Part shown: positions 41,773-51,249 of the stretch, in pieces
Layout of the letters: each line of letters begins with the position of its first letter
How positions within the stretch are numbered: the stretch's first letter is position 1
NCBI GenBank assembly: GCA_945907755.1
Contig: CAMDTN010000001.1
Coordinates: 62,001 to 126,000 of the forward strand
Origin: Singulisphaera sp. GP187
GTDB taxonomy: Bacteria > Planctomycetota > GCA-002687715
Direction of reading: 5' to 3'
DNA: 64,000 nucleotides
The notes under the pieces: model-generated
The model's input: the letters and a program-made list of their open reading frames with translations, nothing else
What the model was told of the DNA's origin: nothing
Database searches by the model: none
Translations under genes and position numbers: made by a program

Positions 41773-42311
41773 CGCTGCGATTGCTCCTATGCGCAGGCTT
41801 GCTGCTGTTGGCCGCTTGCGGCGACGACATTCAGTACGCAGCGCCACCGGTGTCGGACAACGCTGTGTCTCATGCAGGCGAAACTGCCGAAGAACATGCG
41901 GCCCACGCAGCAGCAGACCCATTCGCAGATCCGGCGGATGCCGCTGCCGCCGCGCCAGCCACAGCAGCGCCGTCCGCGGATCAGGTTTATTTCTCGGGTC
42001 GCGTGGAACTGGCTCCGGGCTTCACGCCGCCTGCCACCTGCACTATCTATGTCATGGCAGGACCGCCGCCGAAGGGCCGCCCGCCATTGCTGTCGCGCCG
42101 CTACGACAAGCCCACATTCCCGTTCGAATTCACGCTGGCTCAAAGCGACATCCCCTTCAAAGATTCGAAGGTGGAAGGCCTGCAAGTGCTGAGCGTGATC
42201 TTGTCCGAGAAGGGCCCAGTGATGGCCACCGAAGGCGTTTACTTGCGCTGTCCGCTGGAAACGCCGCAAACCGCTGGCGCCACAGGCATCGTGCTCACCA
42301 TTCGCAACTGA
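41766..42311 (+). CDS. Lipoprotein with CcmI-C-terminal-like domain
   Basis: 181 residues. The lipobox is LLLLAAC with C18. An acidic, alanine-rich, histidine-containing linker (about 30-70) follows. The C-terminal about 110 residues (VYFSGRVELAPGFTPPATCT; TIYVMAG; FPFEFTLAQSDIPF) resemble the small beta domain found at the end of cytochrome-c-biogenesis CcmI proteins, with strands of the form SG-V-LAP and PF-F-L. No haem-biogenesis gene lies near. It is embedded in an acyl-CoA operon, overlapping the thiolase stop, and the reason is not evident. Confidence 0.7.
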   Translation: MLTLRLLLCAGLLLLAACGDDIQYAAPPVSDNAVSHAGETAEEHAAHAAADPFADPADAAAAAPATAAPSADQVYFSGRVELAPGFTPPATCTIYVMAGPPPKGRPPLLSRRYDKPTFPFEFTLAQSDIPFKDSKVEGLQVLSVILSEKGPVMATEGVYLRCPLETPQTAGATGIVLTIRN

Positions 42312-42323
42312 GAGGATCTGTTC

Positions 42324-43178
42324 ATGCTTCATCCGAAGGTCACTGTGATTGGCTCTGGCACCATGGGCAACGGCATCGCGCATGTGTTGGCGCAATATCA
42401 GCGCCAAGTGACGCTGGTCGATGTGAAGCAGGAATATCTCGATCGTGCGATGGGCGTGATTGGAAAAAACCTCGACCGCCAAGCGAAGAAGGGCGCGCTC
42501 GCCGAAGCGCCTGAAGCAGTGCTGGCGCGCATCACGCCATCCACAGACTTGGACCGCGCTGCAGGCAGCACGCTCGTGATCGAAGCGGTGCCCGAAGTGG
42601 CCGCGCTGAAAAAAGACCTCTTCCGCAAGTTGGATGCTTTGATGCCCGCAGGCGTAGTTCTGGCCAGCAACACATCCAGCATTTCCATCACCGAAATCGC
42701 GGCGGTGACCAAGCGCCCAGCGTCAGTCATCGGCATGCACTTCATGAACCCCGTGCCGCTGATGAAGCTGGTCGAAGTCATTCGCGCCCACGACACATCC
42801 GACGCCACTTGTGCCGAAGTGATGGCGCTCTCAAGAGAACTGGGCAAGACGCCCATCGAAGTGAATGATTACCCCGGCTTTGTCAGCAACCGCGTGCTGA
42901 TGCCGATGATCAACGAAGCGGCCTTCTGCTTGATGGAAGGTGTCGCCACGCGCGACGCTATCGACGAAGTGATGAAGCTGGGCATGGGGCACCCCATGGG
43001 TCCGCTGCAACTCGCAGATTTCATCGGGCTGGATGTGTGCCTGTCCATCTTGCAGGTTTTAGTCGACGGCTTGGGCGACCAACGCTATCGCCCTTGCCCG
43101 CTGCTGAAGAAACTTGTGGCCGCCGGGCACCTCGGGCGCAAGACCGGCCGCGGCTTCTACGACTACAAGGTCGCCTGA
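42324..43178 (+). CDS. hbd: 3-hydroxybutyryl-CoA (3-hydroxyacyl-CoA) dehydrogenase
   Basis: 284-residue NAD-dependent dehydrogenase of beta-oxidation. The Rossmann motif GSGTMGNG is at 10-17, and the catalytic histidine/glutamate region is [18 protein letters not shown]. The second domain has [33 protein letters not shown] and the ending [14 protein letters not shown]. All features are canonical. It follows the lipoprotein by 12 bp and precedes the acyl-CoA dehydrogenase by 3 bp. Confidence 0.95.
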   Translation: MLHPKVTVIGSGTMGNGIAHVLAQYQRQVTLVDVKQEYLDRAMGVIGKNLDRQAKKGALAEAPEAVLARITPSTDLDRAAGSTLVIEAVPEVAALKKDLFRKLDALMPAGVVLASNTSSISITEIAAVTKRPASVIGMHFMNPVPLMKLVEVIRAHDTSDATCAEVMALSRELGKTPIEVNDYPGFVSNRVLMPMINEAAFCLMEGVATRDAIDEVMKLGMGHPMGPLQLADFIGLDVCLSILQVLVDGLGDQRYRPCPLLKKLVAAGHLGRKTGRGFYDYKVA

Positions 43179-43181
43179 AGC

Positions 43182-44321
43182 ATGGATTTCGCGCTGAATC
43201 CCCGCGAATCCGAGCTGCAAGCCAACGCCCGTGCCTTTGCGGCTACTGCGTTGCCGGGGGCGATGCAGCGCGACGCCGCGCATGAATTTCCAGTGGCGTT
43301 GCTGCAAGAGGCCGCGCGCCGTGGCTACTGCGGATTGGGCGTTCCCACGGCGTTGGGCGGCATGGGCCTTGGCGCCTTAGAACAGTGCATCGTGCTGGAA
43401 GAAATCGCTCGCGCTGACACCTCGCTGCATGTCACTCTTTCGGTGCACAACTCACTCGCTTGCGGGCCCATCTTGCGTTGGGGCACTGCGGCGCAGCAAC
43501 AGCAGTGGCTGCCCGCTATGGCAGCGGGCCAGTGTTTGGGTGCGTATGCGCTGACCGAACCCGCCAGCGGCTCCGACGCAGCGGCGCTGCACACCAAAGC
43601 GGTGCGCGATGGCACAGGCTGGCGCTTGAACGGCACCAAACTGTGGATCACCACGGGCGTCAGCGCCAACACATTCGTCGTGTTCGCACGCACAGACCCC
43701 GCCGCGCAAAAGACCAAGGGCATTAGTGCCTTCATCGTGTCTGGCGACGCACCTGGTTTCACGCGAGGCAAGCCCGAAAATAAATTGGGCATTCGCTCCA
43801 GCGAAACCGTGCAACTATTTTTCGAAGATGTCCTGCTTCCTGCTGCTGCACTGCTCGGCGAAGAGAACCGCGGCTTCGGTTATGCCATGGCCACGCTGGA
43901 TGGCGGACGCATCGGCATCGCCACTCAAGCCGTGGGTTTGGCGCAAGCCGCGCTGGACGCAACGGTGGCCGCGTTGAAGCCTGTCGCTGCGGCCAAAGGC
44001 TGCGCCTTCACATCGCAACACGCAGATTTCATAATGGCCGACATGGCCACGCGCACCGAAGCTGCGCGCTTGTTGGTGTGGCGCGCCGCAAGGTTGCGCG
44101 ACCAAGGCATTCCGCACACGCCCGAAGCGAGCATGGCCAAGTTATTCGCATCGGAAGCGGCGAATCGCAATTGCCGCGAAGCCGTGGCGCTATTAGGCGC
44201 AGAGGCTTACAGCGGTGGCACCGTCGAAAGATTGCTGCGCGATGCGCGCGTCACTGAAATCTATGAAGGCACCAGCGAAGTGCAGCGCATGTTGATCGCG
44301 CGCGCCTTGAGGGGTGCCTGA
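43182..44321 (+). CDS. Acyl-CoA dehydrogenase
   Basis: 379-residue FAD enzyme catalysing alpha,beta-dehydrogenation of acyl-CoA. It has the FAD/substrate motifs YALTEPASGSDAAALHT and LWITTGVSANTF, and the R-S-S-E-T loop LGIRSSETVQLFFEDV. The catalytic glutamate lies in IYEGTSEVQRM (about 361). Chain-length preference is likely short, as butyryl-CoA-type enzymes share the EGTSE pattern, but that is inference. The stop is 1 bp before the MeaB start. Confidence 0.94.
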   Translation: MDFALNPRESELQANARAFAATALPGAMQRDAAHEFPVALLQEAARRGYCGLGVPTALGGMGLGALEQCIVLEEIARADTSLHVTLSVHNSLACGPILRWGTAAQQQQWLPAMAAGQCLGAYALTEPASGSDAAALHTKAVRDGTGWRLNGTKLWITTGVSANTFVVFARTDPAAQKTKGISAFIVSGDAPGFTRGKPENKLGIRSSETVQLFFEDVLLPAAALLGEENRGFGYAMATLDGGRIGIATQAVGLAQAALDATVAALKPVAAAKGCAFTSQHADFIMADMATRTEAARLLVWRAARLRDQGIPHTPEASMAKLFASEAANRNCREAVALLGAEAYSGGTVERLLRDARVTEIYEGTSEVQRMLIARALRGA

Positions 44322-44322
44322 C

Positions 44323-45249
44323 ATGGACATGGCAGCAGGCATTCTCGCAGGAGACATGCGCGCGTTGGCGCGCGGGCTGACACTGGTGGAAGAACGATTG
44401 CCCGGTGCTCGCGAACTGTGCGTGAAACTGGCGCCCCACACGGGACGCGCATTGCGCGTGGGCGTAACGGGCGCGCCAGGCGCTGGCAAGAGCACGCTGA
44501 TTGACGCATTGATCCGCGCCGCGCGCGCTCGCGGCGAACGCGTGGCGGTGCTGGCGGTAGACCCCTCGTCGCCTCGCACCGGCGGCGCCTTGCTGGGCGA
44601 CCGCGTGCGCATGACCAGCCATGCCAACGACGACGGCGTGTTCGTGCGCAGCATGGCCAGTCGCGGCGCGCTGGGCGCATTGGCTCCGAATGCAGGCGAA
44701 GCGCTGGACTTATTCGATGCCGCGGGCTTCACGCTGCTGTTTGTTGAATCGGTGGGTGCAGGCCAAGCCGATGTCGACATCGCGGCGGAATCGGACATCA
44801 CTTTGGTGCTGAGTGCCCCCGGTGGCGGCGACAGCATTCAAGCTATGAAAAGCGGCATTCTTGAAATCGCAGATTTGTGGGTGGTGTCCAAAGGCGACAA
44901 CCCGCAAGCTGCGGCCTTGAAGCACGAACTGTTAGCCATGTTGGCTTTGGGTGGCGCAGATCAATTGGAAGAGCGCGTGTGTGTGGTGGCGGCGTTGGCC
45001 AACCAAGGTGTGGAAGAGTTGTTAGCAAAGATGTTGGCCGCTGGGGCCGCGGCTCGCGCCGATGGAGCGTTCGCAGCGCGCAGACGCCAGCGGGTGCGGC
45101 GGCGCATCTTGGCGGCGGCGGCAGAATTGTGCGCCGAGAAATTGCCCACGGACACACCCTTGCTGACCGAACTGGAAGCGCGCATTCGCGCGGGCGATCT
45201 GTCGGTGGTTGGCGCTGCGCGAGCACTGCTTTCCGGAGGCAATGTATGA
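44323..45249 (+). CDS. meaB: Methylmalonyl-CoA mutase-associated GTPase MeaB (ArgK/LAO-type chaperone)
   Basis: G3E-family GTPase (308 residues) that guards the B12 cofactor of methylmalonyl-CoA mutase. Walker A is GAPGAGKST (50-58). The MeaB blocks [30 protein letters not shown] and [15 protein letters not shown] are present. The guanine-specificity motif is VVSKGDN (about 188-194), where most relatives have NKAD. The asparagine is replaced by serine, which could relax GTP specificity. The C-terminal dimerisation arm is present but short. The next gene overlaps by ATGA and encodes the mutase's B12 subunit. Confidence 0.9.
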   Translation: MDMAAGILAGDMRALARGLTLVEERLPGARELCVKLAPHTGRALRVGVTGAPGAGKSTLIDALIRAARARGERVAVLAVDPSSPRTGGALLGDRVRMTSHANDDGVFVRSMASRGALGALAPNAGEALDLFDAAGFTLLFVESVGAGQADVDIAAESDITLVLSAPGGGDSIQAMKSGILEIADLWVVSKGDNPQAAALKHELLAMLALGGADQLEERVCVVAALANQGVEELLAKMLAAGAAARADGAFAARRRQRVRRRILAAAAELCAEKLPTDTPLLTELEARIRAGDLSVVGAARALLSGGNV

Positions 45250-45665
45250 GCAGAAAGATCCGCGTACTGGTGGCGAAGGCGGGCCTCGACGGCCACGACC
45301 GCGGCGCCAAAGTGGTGGCTGCTGCACTGCGCGATGCCGGCATGGAAGTGGTTTACACCGGCTTGCATCAAACGCCTGAAATGATCGTCGCTGCTGCGCT
45401 GCAAGAAGATGTTGATGTCATCGGGCTCTCGCTGCACAGCGGGGCGCACATGGTTCTCTTCCGCCGCGTATTGGAATTGATGCGCGAACGCGGGTTGGGC
45501 CAAGTGCTGCTGACCGGCGGGGGAGTCATCCCAGAGGAAGATGCTGTTGTGCTGCAAGCCGAAGGCGTCGGTCGCATCTTCGGACCGGGCACGAACACGG
45601 GCGCGTTGGCTGCGTATATCAACACTGAAGTGGAGCTGCGCCGCGCTCAAGGCGGCACGCCATGA
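45246..45665 (+). CDS. B12-binding (small) subunit of methylmalonyl-CoA mutase
   Basis: 139-residue cobalamin-binding domain. The base-off motif [10 protein letters not shown] begins at D15 with H17 as the cobalt ligand. [41 protein letters not shown] and [10 protein letters not shown] complete the signature. The catalytic subunit is not in this window. In many bacteria the two parts are separate proteins, so the large subunit is expected elsewhere. It is sandwiched by MeaB and a second acyl-CoA dehydrogenase with ATGA overlaps on both sides. Confidence 0.93.
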   Translation: MSRKIRVLVAKAGLDGHDRGAKVVAAALRDAGMEVVYTGLHQTPEMIVAAALQEDVDVIGLSLHSGAHMVLFRRVLELMRERGLGQVLLTGGGVIPEEDAVVLQAEGVGRIFGPGTNTGALAAYINTEVELRRAQGGTP

Positions 45666-46726
45666 GCTTTCTTCCGCTACTGAATGAAGAGCAGCGCATG
45701 CTGCACGAAGCGGTGGCTGGGTTTGCCACCGATGTCGTGGCGCCGAGTGTTGCGGCTTGCGAACACAGCATGGGGTTTTCGCAGGCCGTGGTTGCCGAGA
45801 TGAGCGCACTGGGGCTGTTCGCTGTCACGCTGCCTGAAGATCGCGGCGGAGCCGGCGCCGGCTTTGTTGTGCACGCCGCTGCCGTGCACGCGCTAGCGCA
45901 AGTGCAAGGCGCGTGCGCGGGCATTCTTGCGGCACAAGTGATCGGCCTGGAAGCACTGCAACATTGCGCTGCGGAAAACAAATTGTTCGACGCCGCTGCG
46001 CAAGGCACGGCGTTGATTGCGCCAGCATTGCGGCACGGTGGCCAGCAAGTGCAGATGTCGCGCACCAGCAGTGCAGCGATGGTGACCGGTGTTTTTCACT
46101 GCGTGCCGTTCGCGGGTGTGGCTGCGGCGTATGTGGTTGAAGCGCGTGATGCTCAAGGTGCTGCATTAGTGCTCATTCGTGCGGGCACGCCCGGCGTTCA
46201 ACATGCACGCGCGTCCGAGCCGCTCGGGATGCACGGGCTGGCTTTGGGTGCGCTGCACTTGCACGACGCTTCCGGCACTGTCATCGCCACGGGCGCGGCG
46301 CTCGAATCCGTGCTCAGCGGCGGGCGCATCGCTGTGGCATCACTACTGGGTGGTGTTGCTCAAGGTGCACTGGGCCATGCGCGCCGTTATGCCGACGAAC
46401 GCGAACAATTCGGCCACGCCATCATTAATTTTGGAGGCGTACAAGAACGCATCGCTCGCGCTTCGGTGCGGGCTGCTGCGCTGGAAGCGTTGACAGCATG
46501 TGCCGCTGCTGCGCGCGGAGAGCAAACAGGTGCGCACGCGGCCCTGCAAGCGCGCACTTTGGCCGCAACCGAAGCGGTTCTCGCGGCGGATGACTGCTTG
46601 CAGGTCTTCGGGGGCTTCGGTCTGTCGCGGGAATACCCTGCGGAACGGTATTTGCGCGACGCTCGCTTCATAGGCTTTGGCGAATACGATGCCGCTCGGG
46701 CCCACAGCGCCCTGATCGGAGCTTGA
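45662..46726 (+). CDS. Acyl-CoA dehydrogenase family protein, divergent
   Basis: 354-residue member of the family, shorter and more divergent than the one at 43182. The C-terminal part is well conserved ([37 protein letters not shown]). The catalytic region reads [14 protein letters not shown] instead of the YEGTSE pattern; a glutamate is still at the aligned place. The FAD region is altered: no ALTEP or clear WITN motif is seen in the middle domain. It may act on an unusual substrate or have lost turnover. It overlaps the mutase subunit by ATGA; ubiX follows after 1 bp. Confidence 0.82.
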   Translation: MSFLPLLNEEQRMLHEAVAGFATDVVAPSVAACEHSMGFSQAVVAEMSALGLFAVTLPEDRGGAGAGFVVHAAAVHALAQVQGACAGILAAQVIGLEALQHCAAENKLFDAAAQGTALIAPALRHGGQQVQMSRTSSAAMVTGVFHCVPFAGVAAAYVVEARDAQGAALVLIRAGTPGVQHARASEPLGMHGLALGALHLHDASGTVIATGAALESVLSGGRIAVASLLGGVAQGALGHARRYADEREQFGHAIINFGGVQERIARASVRAAALEALTACAAAARGEQTGAHAALQARTLAATEAVLAADDCLQVFGGFGLSREYPAERYLRDARFIGFGEYDAARAHSALIGA

Positions 46727-46727
46727 G

Positions 46728-47315
46728 TTGGCACGCGAACGCTGGTTGGTTGGCATTTCCGGAGGCAGCGGCCCCATCATGGGCATTCGCTTGCTGCAAG
46801 CGCTGCGCCAGTACAGCAGTGGGGAAGTCCACTTAGTCATTACACCAGCCGCCGTGCGCACGCTGCAAGTGGAAGCCGTGGAGTGGCGTTTGGATGCTGT
46901 GAAAGCACTGGCGCATGTGGTGCACGACTTCAAGGATGTTGCCGCCGCGCCCGCCAGTGGCACATGGAAAGCTGCAGGGATGGCCGTGGTTCCGGCCAGC
47001 ATGCACACCTGCGCTGCCATCGCACACAGCTTGGCCGACAATCTGTTGGTGCGCGCCGCCGATGTGTGTTTGAAAGAGCGCCGCCGCTTGGTCATCGTGC
47101 CGCGGGAAACGCCATTGCATCTTGGGCACCTGCGCACACTGGCCACATTGGCAGAACTCGGCGCCAGCATCGTGCCGCCCATGCCGGGTTTTTACACGCG
47201 TCCGAAAACCATCGACGATGTGATCAACCAAATCGTAGGCAAAGTGCTGGACCAGTTGGGCATCGATCACGATGTCGCGCCGCGCTGGGAAGGTCCTCCG
47301 GACAATGGCGGCTGA
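46728..47315 (+). CDS. ubiX: Flavin prenyltransferase UbiX
   Basis: 195-residue enzyme that makes prenylated FMN for UbiD-type decarboxylases. The FMN-binding start reads VGISGGSGPIMGIRLLQAL. The conserved core VVPASMHTCAAIAHSLADNLLVRAAD, LVIVPRETPLH and IVPPMPGFYTRPKTIDDVI is complete. The start codon appears to be TTG at 46728, 1 bp after the previous stop. No ubiD lies in the window. The position inside an acyl-CoA operon is unusual but may link to menaquinone or ubiquinone-type electron acceptors. Confidence 0.9.
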   Translation: MARERWLVGISGGSGPIMGIRLLQALRQYSSGEVHLVITPAAVRTLQVEAVEWRLDAVKALAHVVHDFKDVAAAPASGTWKAAGMAVVPASMHTCAAIAHSLADNLLVRAADVCLKERRRLVIVPRETPLHLGHLRTLATLAELGASIVPPMPGFYTRPKTIDDVINQIVGKVLDQLGIDHDVAPRWEGPPDNGG

Positions 47316-48426
47316 AGCAGGTCATCAACCTGGGCCCCAGCGCTTGGCCGCTATGCGCGGCCAGCAGCACGCACAAGTGCACACGCTGCTCGCTCGATTG
47401 GAACGACTGCACCTGAGCGACGAAGAGCGCTGTTATGCCGCCACGCACGCGCGGCGCTATTTGCGTGTGTTGCACGCGGTGGAAGCGTGTTTGCAATTGC
47501 GTCCCGGAGCACAAGCGCTGTTGGATGTGGCGCCGCATCTACTCACAGATTTGTTAGCGACAGAATTCCCGTTGATCACCAACACCGTGGGTGCGCCGTG
47601 GGTGGCGCGGGCGCCGCGCCCTCATGGCGGCGAACATCTCAACTTCGATTTGAACCAAGCGCACAACATCGAAGGCTGGGAGGGTTTTCAGCGCCACGAC
47701 ATCGTTGTAATGGGTGAGATCTTGGAGCACTTGCACGCCTCGCCGCGCATGGTGCTGGGGTGTGTGCGCCGCTGGATCGCTCCCGGTGGTTTTCTGATTC
47801 TGCAAACGCCCAACGCGGCGCGGCTGTGGGCGCGGCTCACTCTGCTGCGCGGCATCAACCCGTTTGAAATGCCTCGCGAGGGCCAAGACCCGGGGCACAT
47901 GCACGAATTCACGCTGCAAGAATTGCTGGACTTGGCGCGCTACCACGCGCTCGAAATTGTCAGCATCACCTGCGAGGATGACTTCACCCCGCAAGATGTG
48001 GCGCCGTGGCGTTTGGCCTTGCGGCGGGCAGTGGCGCGGCCCGTGCGCTTGTGGCGCGAATCATTCACATTGGTGCTGCGCAAACCCATGAATGCAGTAG
48101 ACCCAGTGCTGCGCTCGCGCCGCTTGGGGTTGCACATCGACCGCTACGAACTTGCCGGCGACGCATTGCGCGTGGCGGGCTGGGCGGCGGATTTGCACGA
48201 AGCCACTCCGGCGCGCTCATTGGAATTGATGATGGATGGAGTGGCGCTGCCGTGCGCGTTGCAATTGATGCACCGCGAAGATGTGGCGGCCAAATATCAC
48301 TCTGCAGCGTTGGCCGAATCGGGCTTCGTCCTGAGTGCACGAGTGCCCACAGATTTCCATGCTTCGCGCGTATCAGTGCGCTGCACCGACTGCTTCGGCG
48401 ACATGCTCGAAGTGGCCTTGCCCTGA
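47305..48426 (+). CDS. Class I SAM-dependent methyltransferase, with C-terminal extension
   Basis: 373 residues. The N-terminal half has a degenerate methyltransferase fold: ALLDVAPHLLTDLLATEF as motif I, a DIVVMGEILEHLHASPRMVL core with the EHL triplet, and GGFLILQTPNAA. This is the Methyltransf_11/23 arrangement with a weak glycine-rich motif. Residues about 270-373 form an additional beta-rich domain (LHIDRYELAGDALRVAGWAA) that I do not recognise. It overlaps ubiX by 11 bp, so it is read from the same transcript. The substrate is unknown; a lipid or quinone head group is only a guess from context. Confidence 0.75.
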   Translation: MAAEAGHQPGPQRLAAMRGQQHAQVHTLLARLERLHLSDEERCYAATHARRYLRVLHAVEACLQLRPGAQALLDVAPHLLTDLLATEFPLITNTVGAPWVARAPRPHGGEHLNFDLNQAHNIEGWEGFQRHDIVVMGEILEHLHASPRMVLGCVRRWIAPGGFLILQTPNAARLWARLTLLRGINPFEMPREGQDPGHMHEFTLQELLDLARYHALEIVSITCEDDFTPQDVAPWRLALRRAVARPVRLWRESFTLVLRKPMNAVDPVLRSRRLGLHIDRYELAGDALRVAGWAADLHEATPARSLELMMDGVALPCALQLMHREDVAAKYHSAALAESGFVLSARVPTDFHASRVSVRCTDCFGDMLEVALP

Positions 48427-48451
48427 TGCCGCATCAGCGCTCGATGAGCGC
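48424..48451. terminator. Two small hairpins between convergent genes
   Basis: TGATG/CATCA with a 3-nt loop (48424-48436) and GCGCTC/GAGCGC with a 3-nt loop (48437-48451) lie at the meeting point of the methyltransferase and membrane-protein genes. Neither has a T-run. Termination is inferred from position. Confidence 0.3.
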
Positions 48452-50614
48452 GGCGGCGTGCCATGCACTGCGCGCCATGGGGCTTGGGGAATTGGGCGCG
48501 GTTGCTGTGATGCGCCACTGGAAATCTAAGCGCGTGAGGCCGAACGGGCGCAATTGCTGTGCGAAAAGTTGCGCAGCGGTTTCAAACGAAAAGTCTGGAT
48601 GCCCGTGCTGGGTGCAGTGTTGCTGCGTGGGGCGCAGCACGGCGCGCCCACCGGTGTCGGCGGGCGCGATTGCGTCGTGAGCAAACGAGTAATGCATAGC
48701 AAAGGCGAAGTCGCCGCTCTTGAAGCGCAGCTCCAGCACGGCGCCGGCAGCGCGTGGCCATGGGCTGAAGCTGAACTCTGGCATGGTGCCCGCAAGAAAG
48801 GTTGCGCCGTCGACCGGCAATAATGTGCCTGCAATGATGGCGCCGTCCGGTTGAGTTGCCGCCGCGTCGGCCAAGAGAGGCAATTGTGCCAAGCTCACCG
48901 GCGGCAAGTCCAATGCGCCTTGCACGCGCATGCGGGTCACCTGTTGCGCGCACAGAAGCGCGGCGTTGTCGGCAAAGCCGAGAGTGATGCTCTCTTCGCC
49001 ACCAACATCACAGGCATAGGCAACGAACTCAGCACCGTCGGCTTCAATTGCGATGCCTGTGATGGCCGCACCGGGTGCCGGGCGCAAACGCACCGCGGCC
49101 AACATGCGTCCGGGCATTTGCGTCGGCGTCGGCAGCGCTGGTTCCCAAACATTCTCACTAACACGGCGCCACGCTGGAGTGATGCCACGCGGCAGTGCGT
49201 GCAGCAGCGCAGCGCGCCCGCTTGTGAAATCCAACAGGCCGAGAGGGCCGGGCTCTGTGCGCAGACGCGGGTGGTCGAATAAACCTGCAGCGTCCGAGAA
49301 ATGCAAAACCGTTATTGAGCGCGCGCCGAAAGGCGGCTGGGCTGCATCGGGCTGAAAACTGGCAGAAATCAGTGGCAACGCAGCATAGGTTGGCGCGGCG
49401 TCGGCGATGAATAACGGCGCATCAGCGGGCAATTGGGCGGCCAGCACTGCCGTTCGCGCGCGCATGCTGCGCACTAATGTGGCCGCGGCGCGTTCGTCTT
49501 TGCTGCGCGCCAGCAAACCATCCGCAGCCAATGCGATGGCCAGGACCAATCCACAAATGGCCATGCGCCGCCAACGCCCACTGTGCTGCAGTGCCACCGC
49601 AACCAGCGCGCAAAGTGCCGCCACAGGAAGATACAGCGAGCGGGAAGCGGTGGAGGTGAGCCCTGCCTCCGCGAGCATGCTCCAGTGGATCAACGCTGGC
49701 GCCAATGCGAGCAACAGCGGCACACTCGCGCGCAGCATGACGCGCGCGTTGCCGGCCAGCCCGGCAAGCAATAGCAGCACCCAGGGCAGCAGCAGCACGG
49801 CGCGCGGCAACGCTGCGCTCCACGCAGCGGTGGCCTCTGCTACATCGCAGCGGAAGGCGAAAACATCCAACAATAATGTTGGCAGCGCAGCAATGCACTG
49901 GGGGAGGGCATCGATGCCCACCCGTGTTCCGCCGATGTAACCAAAGCCCGTGACTGCGCCTTGCAGCATCAATCCCAGCAGTGGCAAGGCGGCCACGACG
50001 CCTACGCGGCGCCAGCGCGATCCTGAACCTTGCCACACCAGCGTCAGCATCAATGGCAGCGCCATCAGCGCACCGCGTTGACTGAGCAGCGCCAATGCAG
50101 TCCACAACGAAATGCGCCAGAGCGCGCCGCTGCGGGTGCCCGCACGGTCGTAGGTGTCTATTGCCAATAGCGTGAACAGCAGCGCTAACACTGCGCCTGA
50201 GGCAGAAACCCATGTCCATGCTTGCATGCCCATGGGCGCAACGATGAATAGCGCGCAGGCGGCAAAGGCTGTCGCGTTGGTGCAACGCCGGGCCAGCACG
50301 CCGAAGAGCAGAAGCACGGTCAATGCATGCAGCAGCACGACCACAGCATGGAACGGCCACGCGCTCCACGGGCGCGGCAGCACCCCGTCCAGCGCGGCCA
50401 CCCACAGGTACAGCATTGGCTGGAATGTCGGTGAATCGGGTTTGGGCTGCGTAGCCGCGCCGACCACAGGCGTGGCGATGATATTGGCGAGTTGCTGCCC
50501 CGCTGTGGGCAGCAGCCAAAAATCATCTTGGGCAAAATCCAAAGTCAGCGTGAATGCGCCCACCGCGAGGGCCAGCAACAGCAGCACCCCGCGTTCGCGC
50601 AAAGGTCCGCTCAC
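48434..50614 (-). CDS. Polytopic membrane protein with large soluble C-terminal region
   Basis: 726 residues. About eleven hydrophobic segments fill residues 8-390 (for example GVLLLLALAVGAFTLTLDF, HAVVVLLHALTVLLLFGVLA, VGVVAALPLLGLML). A first loop contains AQDDFWLLP near residue 27, a D-D pair like those of GT-C glycosyltransferases. The C-terminal about 330 residues are extracytoplasmic with beta-strand character. The overall layout resembles GT-C or oligosaccharyl-type enzymes acting on lipid-linked sugars, but no diagnostic motif proves it. The GTG start at 50614 overlaps the nuclease stop (GTGA). The longer frame to 50743 lies within that gene. Confidence 0.68.
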   Translation of the reverse strand: MSGPLRERGVLLLLALAVGAFTLTLDFAQDDFWLLPTAGQQLANIIATPVVGAATQPKPDSPTFQPMLYLWVAALDGVLPRPWSAWPFHAVVVLLHALTVLLLFGVLARRCTNATAFAACALFIVAPMGMQAWTWVSASGAVLALLFTLLAIDTYDRAGTRSGALWRISLWTALALLSQRGALMALPLMLTLVWQGSGSRWRRVGVVAALPLLGLMLQGAVTGFGYIGGTRVGIDALPQCIAALPTLLLDVFAFRCDVAEATAAWSAALPRAVLLLPWVLLLLAGLAGNARVMLRASVPLLLALAPALIHWSMLAEAGLTSTASRSLYLPVAALCALVAVALQHSGRWRRMAICGLVLAIALAADGLLARSKDERAAATLVRSMRARTAVLAAQLPADAPLFIADAAPTYAALPLISASFQPDAAQPPFGARSITVLHFSDAAGLFDHPRLRTEPGPLGLLDFTSGRAALLHALPRGITPAWRRVSENVWEPALPTPTQMPGRMLAAVRLRPAPGAAITGIAIEADGAEFVAYACDVGGEESITLGFADNAALLCAQQVTRMRVQGALDLPPVSLAQLPLLADAAATQPDGAIIAGTLLPVDGATFLAGTMPEFSFSPWPRAAGAVLELRFKSGDFAFAMHYSFAHDAIAPADTGGRAVLRPTQQHCTQHGHPDFSFETAAQLFAQQLRPFGLTRLDFQWRITATAPNSPSPMARSAWHAAALIER

Positions 50615-51207
50615 TTCGCCTTCGGAAGCTGGGGGTACAGCCCCTTTGCTTTCATGTCCGCAGCCACCTTGCGCATGCGTTGACGATAGGTGTGCGGGTC
50701 TTCGAAGGGCACGGGCCCGGCGGCCTTCGCAGCTGCTACGCATGCGGCAGCTTCAACGGGCATGCCGTTGTCGCCATAGCGGCTGACAGATTCCACAGCG
50801 AGTTGCGCTTCCAGCACCAGCACCGAGTAATTCTGGTCATCCAGCATGATGTAACCAAGGGTGCGGCCAAATGGGTCCTTCTGGCCGCTACGCACCAGTT
50901 CCACTTTCTTCGCCACGGCCAACGCCCCGCGCATGAAGCCTGCGGCTACATCGCCAAATGGTTGCGCGAAGGGGATGTCATGGTCTGGGTGCAGCACTTC
51001 GGGAGTGTCGATGCCCAAGATGCGCACTGATTCTTGGCCTTCTTTCCAGCGAATGTCCAAGGTGTCGCCGTCATCTGCGCGCAGCAGCGCCTTGTCCAGC
51101 ACCACGCGCTCGCGCGGCGCAGCATCTTGAACGACGCCGCCAAAAAATGTCGCCAGTGTCAAGCCACCCAGCACCAACCCCATCGAAATTATTGCGCGCA
51201 TGTCCAT
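50611..51207 (-). CDS. Exported thermonuclease-like (SNase) protein
   Basis: 198-residue staphylococcal-nuclease homologue with an N-terminal signal or anchor (IISMGLVLGGLTLATFFGG). Catalytic features are R62 and E70 in VRILGIDTPE, calcium-binding DGDTLD (46-51) and the arginine in DPFGRTLGY (about 114). The family cleaves DNA and RNA outside the cytoplasm, or acts as a binding module when residues are lost; here all three are present. It comes first in a pair with the membrane protein. Confidence 0.85.
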   Translation of the reverse strand: MDMRAIISMGLVLGGLTLATFFGGVVQDAAPRERVVLDKALLRADDGDTLDIRWKEGQESVRILGIDTPEVLHPDHDIPFAQPFGDVAAGFMRGALAVAKKVELVRSGQKDPFGRTLGYIMLDDQNYSVLVLEAQLAVESVSRYGDNGMPVEAAACVAAAKAAGPVPFEDPHTYRQRMRKVAADMKAKGLYPQLPKAK

Positions 51208-51249
51208 CTCCGGCGGGCATCATACGCCCGTCCCGTTGGCTTGCGTGCG

